64,000 bases of DNA, from assembly GCF_024347515.1 (NCBI RefSeq), contig NZ_AP025494.1, positions 161,165-225,164 of the forward strand, given 5' to 3'. The position numbers and the translations under genes were made by a program. The notes under the pieces are model-generated. The model was given only the letters and a program-made list of their open reading frames with translations, searched no databases and was not told the origin of the DNA. This document shows, piece after piece, positions 56,001 through 63,203 of this stretch (within the stretch, counting starts at the first letter, position 1; every line of letters starts with the position of its first letter). Source of the stretch: Vibrio gigantis. GTDB lineage: Bacteria > Pseudomonadota > Gammaproteobacteria > Enterobacterales > Vibrionaceae.

Positions 56001-56698
56001 CTTCATTTAATGAATTGCAACGCATGGCGCTGACCCCATCGCAAAGGAACCATCTTTCTCTGGATGCGTCTTTTCTAACTCGCCTTGCTACTGTTACAGA
56101 AAAAGCCATGAGCGAACTGAGTAAAACTGCCATAGGAGTTGTTCAAAAGTGGCAGCCGATGGTTCAAGCGGCTCAGTCAATACGCGATAAAATTGAAATC
56201 GCAGAGAAGTCAGGTGTAGACGAAACACAAAACCGCGATCATCACCTTGAGATGTATAAACTAGCGATCACTCAATATCATCCACAGTCAGCTGGTGCGT
56301 TATTTGAACCGTCAGCGTCTCACCTACGACCTAATCTAACGAATCTCAAGTTGATGCTAGAAAAGCAGCTTGAGAAAATGCACAATGCAACCGAGTGGTA
56401 TACTGACTTAGCACATAGCATTTCAGTTGAGAGCGCGACCTTGAAGAGCAAAGCGGTGTCTAAAGTCGATCTCTCAACCCGTCTTACTTATTGTGCAAAC
56501 TTATCAACCGCTCCTACAAACAAGCCTGTAGCACCGTCACTCGAAGTGCCAGTCATTGTGAATGATAATCTGGTGTTGGAGAGAGTGTTGGAGACTAAGC
56601 CAACTGCCAAGCCGGTCAAGCGGGCAGCAAAGAAATCGAACGCTCTAGAAAGCATGCTTGCTTACCAATCGAAACAAGAGGTCCTGGGACATGTCTAG
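53030..56698 (+). CDS. Giant DndC-like PAPS-reductase-family protein
   Basis: 1,222 residues, more than twice the usual DndC (about 500-550). PP-loop at 51-57 (SMGKDST; the usual form is SGGKDST) and a Cys cluster C303, C311, C314 in GCSGKARYGCLICTQVG match the Fe-S ligands of DndC, which activates sulfur transfer to the DNA backbone. Residues about 520-1222 are an unrecognised, largely helical extension ending in a basic tail. Divergent partner of the dndB-like gene. dndA, dndD and dndE homologues are absent from the window, so activity as a full modification system is unproven. Stop overlaps the next start by 8 bp. Confidence 0.7.
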   Translation: MTLLVSTAQDALSSQLYALHMGIIDRFNDTVRETRSLIEADEKYICHEGLSMGKDSTLVALCLIEAYKQSIAEGKIEPSRPLMISTVNPGAEALPMQMYSEYAAPFLKAYAKDCGINLFYDCVAPDFHEEYANRYLSAQKVIQNASMSGDCTVILKLIPSEKYIKTMLNRFEGMEGMEQYASSPVISFSGSRVKDESTRRTRNMKKQGTANKTIDALKAELVDQTDVSKFQLYQYAPIRDWLTDEVFTALELAGKKPLTKNLPGIQNAIPAFMPDFALLLAIYGNAAQEACEISVGQKHGAGCSGKARYGCLICTQVGTIDKTQTSLAKQDRWNILGQEEALRLRDYMFRLSANMRARALHAKGYDSVGFGRIALQPNVLKPRYLEKLVRLFAQLSILSENRAAEFRQLIAEGKEDTHPGIVEIQNDVTLNAKARRGYLAMYKAQAVNPQIKLFSERHAVYLSYRWGIDGIASLPFRPLAIWRDLHLRPESWIPFPKTNAEWEAETGKTIKLVDPQYPLPEAVMMPVFKKEEPNHYVANHRALLSYWRRPIDTSDITNEAGFNNCTLERNPQHNTPVKVEMSVSHSFNDTQVDDGQYQLSANIKGEVHLVDIGSVTFGTPEMGKVRIDGKLVSKSFESEYLSTTFTELATNRINNVMEAISDTLVQRDFVSLQSAQQFVNKALATEFPSKKPTLLTQAIPYLKSAVLGVAYNEKPRKVSAKAHFTKRVVRTQNGKLTKSNTRVKFYPLSVDSRLHLAHANKLNGLNVDFGYAYEKEVSVQTELINCHGELVDGAKIAVTEQSIEMFKRLGGFERALDVHDSHLARALRHRGPVRKFISTCPAEMLNTMGGVVVSPSYIAKYRELLKRTQLFAELGALDYQSMSVEEIQKQPWAITMKQHRMDKVGVLRVVRELRNKQRKQVKAALHAGTPHQESLLQVQQLFNLAQQYVEEGFDTLSTSIFNVQFNTHEISHTQRAAAYKAWLLLNQDALSSFNELQRMALTPSQRNHLSLDASFLTRLATVTEKAMSELSKTAIGVVQKWQPMVQAAQSIRDKIEIAEKSGVDETQNRDHHLEMYKLAITQYHPQSAGALFEPSASHLRPNLTNLKLMLEKQLEKMHNATEWYTDLAHSISVESATLKSKAVSKVDLSTRLTYCANLSTAPTNKPVAPSLEVPVIVNDNLVLERVLETKPTAKPVKRAAKKSNALESMLAYQSKQEVLGHV

Positions 56699-57170
56699 CT
56701 ATCAAATGGAAAATGATATCGCCTTGGTAGCGAACGTCGGTCATATTTCGATTTCACGCCTCAAAAATTGGTGCAAGACTTCACCTGAAAAAGCCATGCT
56801 GTTTGATACAGCGTGTACAGCTATTGAGTTACAACCGGAGACATATAAAGCGGTTCTGCAAAACGCGGTGAGTCTATCAATATCGAACCATCACGAGATT
56901 CATAGCCTTTTAGGGATACCATACAAGGTTGAGCGTCTGAGTGGGTTTGCTGTGCCTGTTAATACGCTAAGACGTTGGATGAGTGACAATCCGCATACAT
57001 ATATAGCCGCAGTTATCGGCATGCAGCAATTGATAATCCGCCAGCATTGCGATGCTTCTGTCTCCAAAAAGCTGTACCAAAAAATCGGTTTATGCTACTC
57101 AGAACAGTGCAGCCTCTTCGTGGCCAATGCTGACGCGGTTGGTAAACTCATTAAAGGACTAAAACTATAA
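56691..57170 (+). CDS. Hypothetical protein coupled to the DndC-like gene
   Basis: 159 residues from ATG 56691, overlapping the DndC-like stop by 8 bp. Helical, soluble, with no signal peptide; two similar-looking segments (VGHISISRLKNWCKTSPEKA and FAVPVNTLRRWMSDNPHTYI) each resemble a helix-turn-helix-type LKNW/LRRW motif. No family recognised. Overlap suggests a functional link with the DndC-like protein. Confidence 0.55.
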   Translation: MSSYQMENDIALVANVGHISISRLKNWCKTSPEKAMLFDTACTAIELQPETYKAVLQNAVSLSISNHHEIHSLLGIPYKVERLSGFAVPVNTLRRWMSDNPHTYIAAVIGMQQLIIRQHCDASVSKKLYQKIGLCYSEQCSLFVANADAVGKLIKGLKL

Positions 57171-57316
57171 CGTCAACTGGCTTTATCGGTTTAGCTAACT
57201 ATTTAAAGGCGAGGGTCCATCATTATCTTGGCAAGGTTTTTTGGCCACCAGCCACCAATCGAATTTACAAAACCCTCCCAGAAAACCAGAGACATTGTGG
57301 ATACTTTACGTTAATA

Positions 57317-57346
57317 TGTGATATAAATCACACTTATCGTATAATC
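57317..57346 (+). promoter_or_regulatory. Probable CRP site and promoter
   Basis: TGTGATATAAATCACA (57317-57332) is a perfect CRP-type dyad, TGTGA-N6-TCACA. A TATAAT box follows at about 57341. The gap 57171-57653 holds no convincing gene, so transcripts starting here would have a leader of about 300 nt before the gene at 57654. Confidence 0.55.
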
Positions 57347-57653
57347 TTAGACTTGTTTTAAGACGATATCCCTTTGATTTTCCCTAAACTATACCTAGAA
57401 CCGCTCTGAATCGCTTTCTAACGTACAACGATGGTTCGGGTTAATTCCGCGATGCCATTACTGCTACTGTTGCACTAAGCGTCATATGCGCAGCATATGG
57501 GTATATGTGGTTGGATTTTAATCATTATGGGCTGATTGTTAGCAATATTGAATGGTTGTAATCTGGCTTTGGACATGGATAATTCCGGTCCCGTGAAATG
57601 AGCTAGGTTTATCACCTCTCTATAATTACTCCTATAATGTTTTTGAGGTCACA

Positions 57654-58220
57654 ATGAAGAAGAGGCTAATTATGAGTGCAAGTATTCTTGCTGCGCTCGG
57701 TGGCAATGCCAGTGCGTCGATGGGCGATACTGTTGCTAAAGCTATGGATCTTCGTCTAGAGACAATTGAGTGTAAAGATAATCAACGCCATGTTTCGGCT
57801 GAAAGCTTAGAAATGGCTATGTCTATCATTGCAAAACTCAACACTCAAACTAAACAGCTTAGAGAAGTTTACAGTGAGATTGAGCAATCAGAAGTACCTG
57901 AGAGCTATTTTGATAAAGTAACTATCGATGAGCTGGTGGTCGCAGACGGTTATATCCGTGGTTTTGAGATGATTCTTAAAGCGCAACACGAAAGCCTAAG
58001 TCGTCGTGCAACGGCGTATGAGCAACCAGCGGTTGAAACAGCAAAACAAATTCGTAAGGCTACAGCGAAGCTACGCCGTGCCGTTGGTGATTTAATGTCG
58101 ATCGAACGCCAACTCCAAGTGGCTTCGATAGGTAAATATGAGACTAGCTTTGAGATGACTTCTGATAAAGTTGCAAAACTCAAAGCGGCGACACAAGCGA
58201 CTGTCTCTAATTATCACTAG
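57654..58220 (+). CDS. Hypothetical exported coiled-coil protein
   Basis: 188 residues. Signal peptide (MKKRLIMSASILAALGGNAS, cleavage near residue 23). The mature part is helical with likely coiled coil (AKLNTQTKQLREVYSEIEQS; ETAKQIRKATAKLRRAVGDL). Resembles pilus or envelope accessory proteins in general character but no family recognised. Good GAGGTC upstream; the next gene starts 8 bp after its stop. Confidence 0.6.
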   Translation: MKKRLIMSASILAALGGNASASMGDTVAKAMDLRLETIECKDNQRHVSAESLEMAMSIIAKLNTQTKQLREVYSEIEQSEVPESYFDKVTIDELVVADGYIRGFEMILKAQHESLSRRATAYEQPAVETAKQIRKATAKLRRAVGDLMSIERQLQVASIGKYETSFEMTSDKVAKLKAATQATVSNYH

Positions 58221-58228
58221 GGGAACGC

Positions 58229-58678
58229 ATGAAAAACGTCACCCCATCCCCTCGTTTTGAACAAGAAATCAAAGCACAAGGCTTCAATGACGTTGAGGCT
58301 TTGTGCAAAGATATCGCCCTTCACTTAACTTACGACGATGACCTATCGGTTCAATATCTTGGCCGTGTAGCAAGCCTAGCCTATCCGACTGACGCTGATG
58401 ATGCAGGTTTGGCGCATATACACTTGTGGGACCCGAGCAGTCCATGGTTTGACAGCGGCAAACAAGCCAAATGGAATAAAGCACGACGTCAATTCGATAA
58501 AACGAGTGACACTTGCATTGTGTATTCTAGTCACTGGGAAAATGAAGACGATATCCTTTTACTCGGTGTTGCAACCCCTTGCCACTCTGATAAAGCTAAG
58601 GGTAAATCTTCTAAGCTTTACGACAACAATTTCATGGATTACTTCATCAAGGAAGGGTTAAAGTTTAACGACCTATAA
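58229..58678 (+). CDS. Hypothetical soluble protein
   Basis: 149 residues from ATG with AGGGGAA upstream. No signal peptide or membrane segment. Acidic and aromatic (HLWDPSSPWFDSGKQAKWNK). No family recognised. Likely co-transcribed with 57654, with a stem-loop just after. Confidence 0.55.
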   Translation: MKNVTPSPRFEQEIKAQGFNDVEALCKDIALHLTYDDDLSVQYLGRVASLAYPTDADDAGLAHIHLWDPSSPWFDSGKQAKWNKARRQFDKTSDTCIVYSSHWENEDDILLLGVATPCHSDKAKGKSSKLYDNNFMDYFIKEGLKFNDL

Positions 58679-58682
58679 ACCC

Positions 58683-58705
58683 TGCCAGCTTAACTTCAGC
58701 TGGCA
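58683..58705 (+). terminator. Stem-loop after 58229 gene
   Basis: TGCCAGCT / AGCTGGCA stem with a 7-nt loop followed by TCAATTCTATTT; a weak to moderate intrinsic terminator. Confidence 0.5.
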
Positions 58706-58769
58706 TCAATTCTATTTGGTATACCACCAACCCCTCATGTTCATTGAACAACAAAGAGCGCCCCCCTTG

Positions 58770-61271
58770 TTAGTTATACTTCGATTTTAATTGCGGGATT
58801 TCTACCATTATATTACTGGTGCCTATTTCGCCACCTCTTGCCGACACTGGAATGATGATCTGTTCATCTCCGTTTCCGAAATCGACGCTTAATAACTTAG
58901 ATTCACCTGGTCCTATCTCAAATCCATCAACAGATATTGGTAGGGTAGACTGACTGCCCACAGTGATATAGTAATCATGCAACCCCGAAGCCATTTGACC
59001 TCCTTCTACTGTCATAGGGTTAAAAATCACCGCAGTGACAGGGGTATTCGTGTTCGTTGTATATAACACGGAATCCACAGGCAAAGTTACCAGTGTCCCC
59101 AGCTCAATGATGTTTTCTGGTACGTATTTAAAACGACTGGTCGCGATGGCTTGATTTCCGAGCTCATCTCTCACGGCGACGGTTAGTGAGTACCATTCGT
59201 TTTCTATCAATGTCGGGAACACTCTTGGTGTTTCGACGGCATACTTGTCCAAAGCCACATCAATCAGCTTCAATTCGAATTCATCTTTTACAGCTTCTCC
59301 ACCTCCATTCAGGCGTACAGACTCAACCAAGTACTGAGAGGTATCTTGAACTTTTATTAGGATCTGATTGAGGTTAGTGAGCATTGCACCTTGGAGTGGT
59401 AGGTTGTCGATGGTACTCAAGTTGACCACAGGAGGTTCTGGCTCGTATTGGAAAGAACCCAAGTTACGTGATGTGGTATTCATAGCGGTATCTTGCGCCA
59501 GAAGTTCGATTTCATATGTGCCTGCTGCGAGTGTCGGTAGGGGTATCGACTTGCTCATGAACGCGTCCCCTAATGGTACAATTTGACCATTCAGACTGAA
59601 ATGTCCATTGTCACCATCTACCCAAACATTCTGGGTATGACCGCTTGAGTCAGTCACTTTTAAGCCAACCTTCGACATCTGGATGCGATTCCAATCTTCG
59701 CCTGCGAAGTCTTTGAGTGCATAGATTTCAAACTCGTTCGTAAACGGCACCTTTTTGGCAGTGGTTATCTTTGGCAAAGATTTGTCGAGCGTAAAATTCA
59801 TGCCTCCTAAGTTTGAACTCTTAAGCGAACGAAAATCGTCTTTTACAATTTTATTCATCCAAAAGTGTCTGAAATAAATGGTGCCAGTAGGAACAGACGG
59901 ACTTACTCCGTTCCAATCCACATATTGAGTCGGCAATGGTGCTTGGCATGTTGTTTGGTTCGCCGGTATCACACAGTTCGAGTACCCGCCACCAGCTCCA
60001 TGCTCTTGTATAAATACCCTTTGGTTGTAAGGTCGAGGTTCTGTTGTGACTCTAAACTGAGTAGGGATGTCATGCTGATTATGGAGGCCCAACATGTGGT
60101 GATTGTAGTTCACCCAACCAACACCATTAACAAAATATTCTTGTTTAATAGCGACAGGTTGTTTGGCCAAATGCGGAGCTAAATTTAAGTCGTGATATAG
60201 AAAATACGACACCCATCTGTCATGACGACCAATGGGGATTTCATGTGTTCTGGGATCGCCTTTCGAATACACTGTTGAAACACTGAAGTAGGCATATCCA
60301 TCTTTCACGAACTCTGTGGTATTGAAATGTCCCCAGTAACTATAAAGCCTGCCTGGATTTGCAGGGTTTGCCCATTCATAAGGCAGTCTGTAAACCAAAC
60401 TAAAATTATAATTACCTACGGCCATTCCCGGTGTGTAAGCTTTATAACCATTGTATGGAGAACCAGCTAAAAAGTTGCCACTATAAGTTCCATCATTGAC
60501 ACCGACTAACTCTGGTCGTATTCCTTGACCGGTCCATGTAATGTCTCTGGTCATCTTTCCTATATTTCCCGCCTTATCGTAGGCATCGATATGGATAGTG
60601 TATTCGCGCTCGTAACTTGGGAAAATGGCAGGCGCACCACCTTGTCTTGCTTCTTTTGTTGATGGGTTATAAGAGATTTCGATTGGGGACTTTAACGGTG
60701 TTGTTGAGCCTTTATCCGTAGCGTAGACCTTGATGGTGTCGATACCCGATAATTGGTCATTGACGCCAGTGACTCCCCAGTTCCAGACCTCAAAATCTCC
60801 TAGCCACTGGTTGTTTGGCACATTCTGGAGTTTATAAGCCATGCTATTCCAAAATAGAGATCCTAATGTCGGTGCAACAGTATCGACCGTTAGTTGCTGG
60901 TGGGTTGTACTCATTATTTGACCCGTTGTATCGTATTGGCTGACTTTGATTGAATATTGCCCTTGAGCTAGTTGGCCAATGTCGTAGCTTTTGCCGTAAA
61001 ATTTCTCGGCATTTATTTCAAGCGAGTCACGTATACCAACGACACCAAGATCTCGATTTATGGTTCCATGTTGGGAAGTCATGTCTACCGTTACTTGGCG
61101 ATCTAAGCCTGAAATAATATGAAATTTTATATTGTTATGTGCTGGAGCAAAAATGTCTTCAACCGACACTTTTGTATTTTGATTGTCTATCTCGATGAAC
61201 TGAACTTGACTCACCGCATTTGTTGAAGCTGTCACCAACAACCCTGAGAGTATTTTCCAGTAATAATGCAT
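58770..61271 (-). CDS. Large exported Ig-like-domain protein (DUF4165-like)
   Basis: 833 residues. Signal peptide MHYYWKILSGLLVTASTNAV, cleavage near residue 21. The mature protein has several beta-rich units opening with phrases such as VDTVAPTLGSLFWNSMAYKL, YDKAGNIGKMTRDITWTGQG and PVVNLSTIDNLPLQGAMLTN, typical of bacterial Ig-like (Big) repeats; the N-terminal region resembles DUF4165. No enzyme motif seen. Together with the 1,397-residue protein at 28406 it forms a pair of plasmid-encoded surface or secreted Ig-like proteins. A C-rich motif lies about 130 bp upstream. Confidence 0.65.
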   Translation of the reverse strand: MHYYWKILSGLLVTASTNAVSQVQFIEIDNQNTKVSVEDIFAPAHNNIKFHIISGLDRQVTVDMTSQHGTINRDLGVVGIRDSLEINAEKFYGKSYDIGQLAQGQYSIKVSQYDTTGQIMSTTHQQLTVDTVAPTLGSLFWNSMAYKLQNVPNNQWLGDFEVWNWGVTGVNDQLSGIDTIKVYATDKGSTTPLKSPIEISYNPSTKEARQGGAPAIFPSYEREYTIHIDAYDKAGNIGKMTRDITWTGQGIRPELVGVNDGTYSGNFLAGSPYNGYKAYTPGMAVGNYNFSLVYRLPYEWANPANPGRLYSYWGHFNTTEFVKDGYAYFSVSTVYSKGDPRTHEIPIGRHDRWVSYFLYHDLNLAPHLAKQPVAIKQEYFVNGVGWVNYNHHMLGLHNQHDIPTQFRVTTEPRPYNQRVFIQEHGAGGGYSNCVIPANQTTCQAPLPTQYVDWNGVSPSVPTGTIYFRHFWMNKIVKDDFRSLKSSNLGGMNFTLDKSLPKITTAKKVPFTNEFEIYALKDFAGEDWNRIQMSKVGLKVTDSSGHTQNVWVDGDNGHFSLNGQIVPLGDAFMSKSIPLPTLAAGTYEIELLAQDTAMNTTSRNLGSFQYEPEPPVVNLSTIDNLPLQGAMLTNLNQILIKVQDTSQYLVESVRLNGGGEAVKDEFELKLIDVALDKYAVETPRVFPTLIENEWYSLTVAVRDELGNQAIATSRFKYVPENIIELGTLVTLPVDSVLYTTNTNTPVTAVIFNPMTVEGGQMASGLHDYYITVGSQSTLPISVDGFEIGPGESKLLSVDFGNGDEQIIIPVSARGGEIGTSNIMVEIPQLKSKYN

Positions 61272-61400
61272 ATCGTCCCCCTTGCTTAAGATTGAAGTGA
61301 CTCAAAAGCCAACGGGCCTTCTCATCGCGTTCGTTCAAATCGAGGTTATCAAGGAAGCGTTTGGTTTGTTCCAAACTAAAGGGGATATTTGAATGTTTGG

Positions 61401-61413
61401 AAAGCGGAGGAAC
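61401..61413 (-). promoter_or_regulatory. C-rich recurring motif (copy 5)
   Basis: GTTCCTCCGCTTT on the minus strand, 130 bp upstream of the 833-residue protein. Confidence 0.35.
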
Positions 61414-61532
61414 ATATTGAGGGAGATTAAATGGTTTGAGGGGAGACTAGGCTGCGACTTGAAATGCAGTGTCGTGTGCAGCCTTTATGGGTTAACTTAT
61501 CGCAACTAGTCGGTCAGGAATGAATCCATATT

Positions 61533-61838
61533 CTACGTTAGTAACAGGTGTTGAATTACAGCACCAACGGCAACCAAAATAGCGGCAATTGGAATGAACC
61601 AATACCAAAATGTGAAGACTTTGGTTGCTCGCATAAATCTAAGATATTGTGCGTCTTTGTCAGTTTTCAGATCTTGCCAAATAGGAAGGACTATTGAAAA
61701 CTGCAATCCAGCGAAAAATATCCCAATACCTGTCAACCAGATGAACTCGGTGAAGACTCCGACGCCGAGGCAAAAAACTGTCATCAATGGTATGTGCCAA
61801 TGGGGAACTACCACATTCTTGTCTGCTAATCGGATCAT
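61533..61838 (-). CDS. Small membrane protein
   Basis: 101 residues with three hydrophobic segments (about 15-34, 36-50 and 75-98). No family recognised. Last of four small membrane-protein genes reading leftwards (62865 to 61533) with gaps of 4 to 61 bp, probably one operon. Confidence 0.5.
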   Translation of the reverse strand: MIRLADKNVVVPHWHIPLMTVFCLGVGVFTEFIWLTGIGIFFAGLQFSIVLPIWQDLKTDKDAQYLRFMRATKVFTFWYWFIPIAAILVAVGAVIQHLLLT

Positions 61839-61842
61839 ACAA

Positions 61843-62136
61843 CTACCTTTTATTATTCGCTAAAAATATTAAATATCTGAATCCGATCTTGTACATCTCC
61901 CCGAATTCTTTGATCCGGTAAATAGGGGAGGTATGCGTTACAACAGAGATGAATATAAGTGAGGCCGCACAGATGCCTGCGACTTCTAAGAACGAAATTT
62001 CCCCTTTGATGAGTTGATAAGTAATAATCACAATAAAGAATGTAAATGAAACGATAAATAAACAGGCGTTGCTACCTATTTCTTCCTTTCTGGACTTTTC
62101 ATCGCCCTTGAATTTGCCGCGATCTTTATTATTCAT
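61843..62136 (-). CDS. Small membrane protein
   Basis: 97 residues; charged N-terminus (MNNKDRGKFKGDEKSRKEEI) then two membrane helices (about 25-45 and 50-72). Only 4 bp separates its stop from the next start. No family recognised. Confidence 0.5.
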   Translation of the reverse strand: MNNKDRGKFKGDEKSRKEEIGSNACLFIVSFTFFIVIITYQLIKGEISFLEVAGICAASLIFISVVTHTSPIYRIKEFGEMYKIGFRYLIFLANNKR

Positions 62137-62197
62137 GATTTATTTTCTCCAATGTTTGATTCCGTAGAGGTACGAGTGGTGATACCAAGCTCGGTAT

Positions 62198-62497
62198 TTA
62201 TTTAGCCAACGCAATAGCTTTGGCTGACTCAAAAGTATTGGTATCAGCAACAATCTTTAAGTTTCCTAAGCATTCGAGTCTACTGCTTTGTTCTAAGCAC
62301 TGACTCATCAATGGGCCGTATCCATTGCTTGCGTTCGCAATAGCATCATTGAGCGATTCATCTTGGTAAGCTCGATACATAGCTATCAATAGAATGATTA
62401 AAATAATCGCGGTAAATATGACGGAGACATCAGTAAGCCAAGTCCGTAATTTGGAATACTTTGAAGATTGTGAGTGTACTGTGTCCATCTTATCCAT
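62198..62497 (-). CDS. Small bitopic membrane protein
   Basis: 99 residues; one transmembrane helix at about 25-44 (VSVIFTAIILIILLIAMYRA) followed by a periplasmic part with two Cys residues (MSQCLEQSSRLECLGN). No family recognised. Its start is 11 bp after the 62509 stop. Confidence 0.5.
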   Translation of the reverse strand: MDKMDTVHSQSSKYSKLRTWLTDVSVIFTAIILIILLIAMYRAYQDESLNDAIANASNGYGPLMSQCLEQSSRLECLGNLKIVADTNTFESAKAIALAK

Positions 62498-62508
62498 AAC
62501 CTTTGTCC

Positions 62509-62865
62509 TTAATGTTGACTAGAGTATTCCACCACTTCCTTCACCCATTTTTTGACGGCACCGATTATCGTTTTTATATGCCATAGACCATACAGTGCCA
62601 ATGTATAGGCAACGATGGCGTACACCGATAGTACTAAGGCTACGAAGAACGTAGTGATATCGTTTAACGAATTGAAGCTGAAGGGGCCACTAATTAGGTC
62701 GAAAGTGAGCATAAAAACTGTGTGAGCCCCGATAATATATAGGCTAATGCCAAACCCGATGGCCACGAAAGCGACTGTGGTTTGTGCATATCCAAGTAAC
62801 GTCGCTTGGGCGAGATGCGGTGCTACGTACCGATAATAGAAACCTCTTAAGAAGTCATAGAGCAT
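62509..62865 (-). CDS. Small membrane protein, first of four-gene operon
   Basis: 118 residues with three likely transmembrane segments (about 25-50, 55-70 and 72-98). No family recognised. First gene of the leftward membrane-protein run; the promoter should lie in 62866-63000. Confidence 0.5.
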   Translation of the reverse strand: MLYDFLRGFYYRYVAPHLAQATLLGYAQTTVAFVAIGFGISLYIIGAHTVFMLTFDLISGPFSFNSLNDITTFFVALVLSVYAIVAYTLALYGLWHIKTIIGAVKKWVKEVVEYSSQH

Positions 62866-63203
62866 TTTGGCCTCCTAGCTGTTAACCACTCATGGGCTAA
62901 ACTGTATTTTCAGTGTCATCGAGAGACGTTATACAACAATGTTCGATCGTTTTAATGACACTCTTTATATCTGAACATAATCATCATTTATCACACGTCA
63001 AACGCCGCACCCTATCAATACAAGGCCGTTCACAAAGCTCATATAAACAGCCCCTTATACAAACTATCCGCCATTTTCCCTCCGTTATTTGATCATTTCT
63101 AAAAAGTACCTATTTACCCTTTTGTTTGAGCAGCCATCTAAATAGAAAAGTTTGCTGTGTATATCGTGTAGACCAACACAATGTTCAGAAAGCAGAGGTT
63201 AAT
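62866..63203. promoter_or_regulatory. Divergent intergenic region
   Basis: 338 bp between the leftward membrane-protein operon and the rightward lipoprotein gene. It contains AGACGTTATACAAC near 62924, which resembles the AGACGTGTATAACT promoter element, and the C-rich motif at 63074-63090. No gene is seen in it. Confidence 0.4.
63074..63090 (+). promoter_or_regulatory. C-rich recurring motif (copy 6)
   Basis: TTTTCCCTCCGTTATTT, about 115 bp upstream of the lipoprotein start; closest to copy 3. Confidence 0.4.

Noticed and set aside
61159..61374. 71-codon minus-strand frame overlapping the start of the 833-residue protein
   Set aside because: The upstream portion (EQTKRFLDNLDLNERDEKAR) looks protein-like and could be a leader or relic, but it overlaps the signal peptide of a better-supported gene and has no clear ribosome-binding site.
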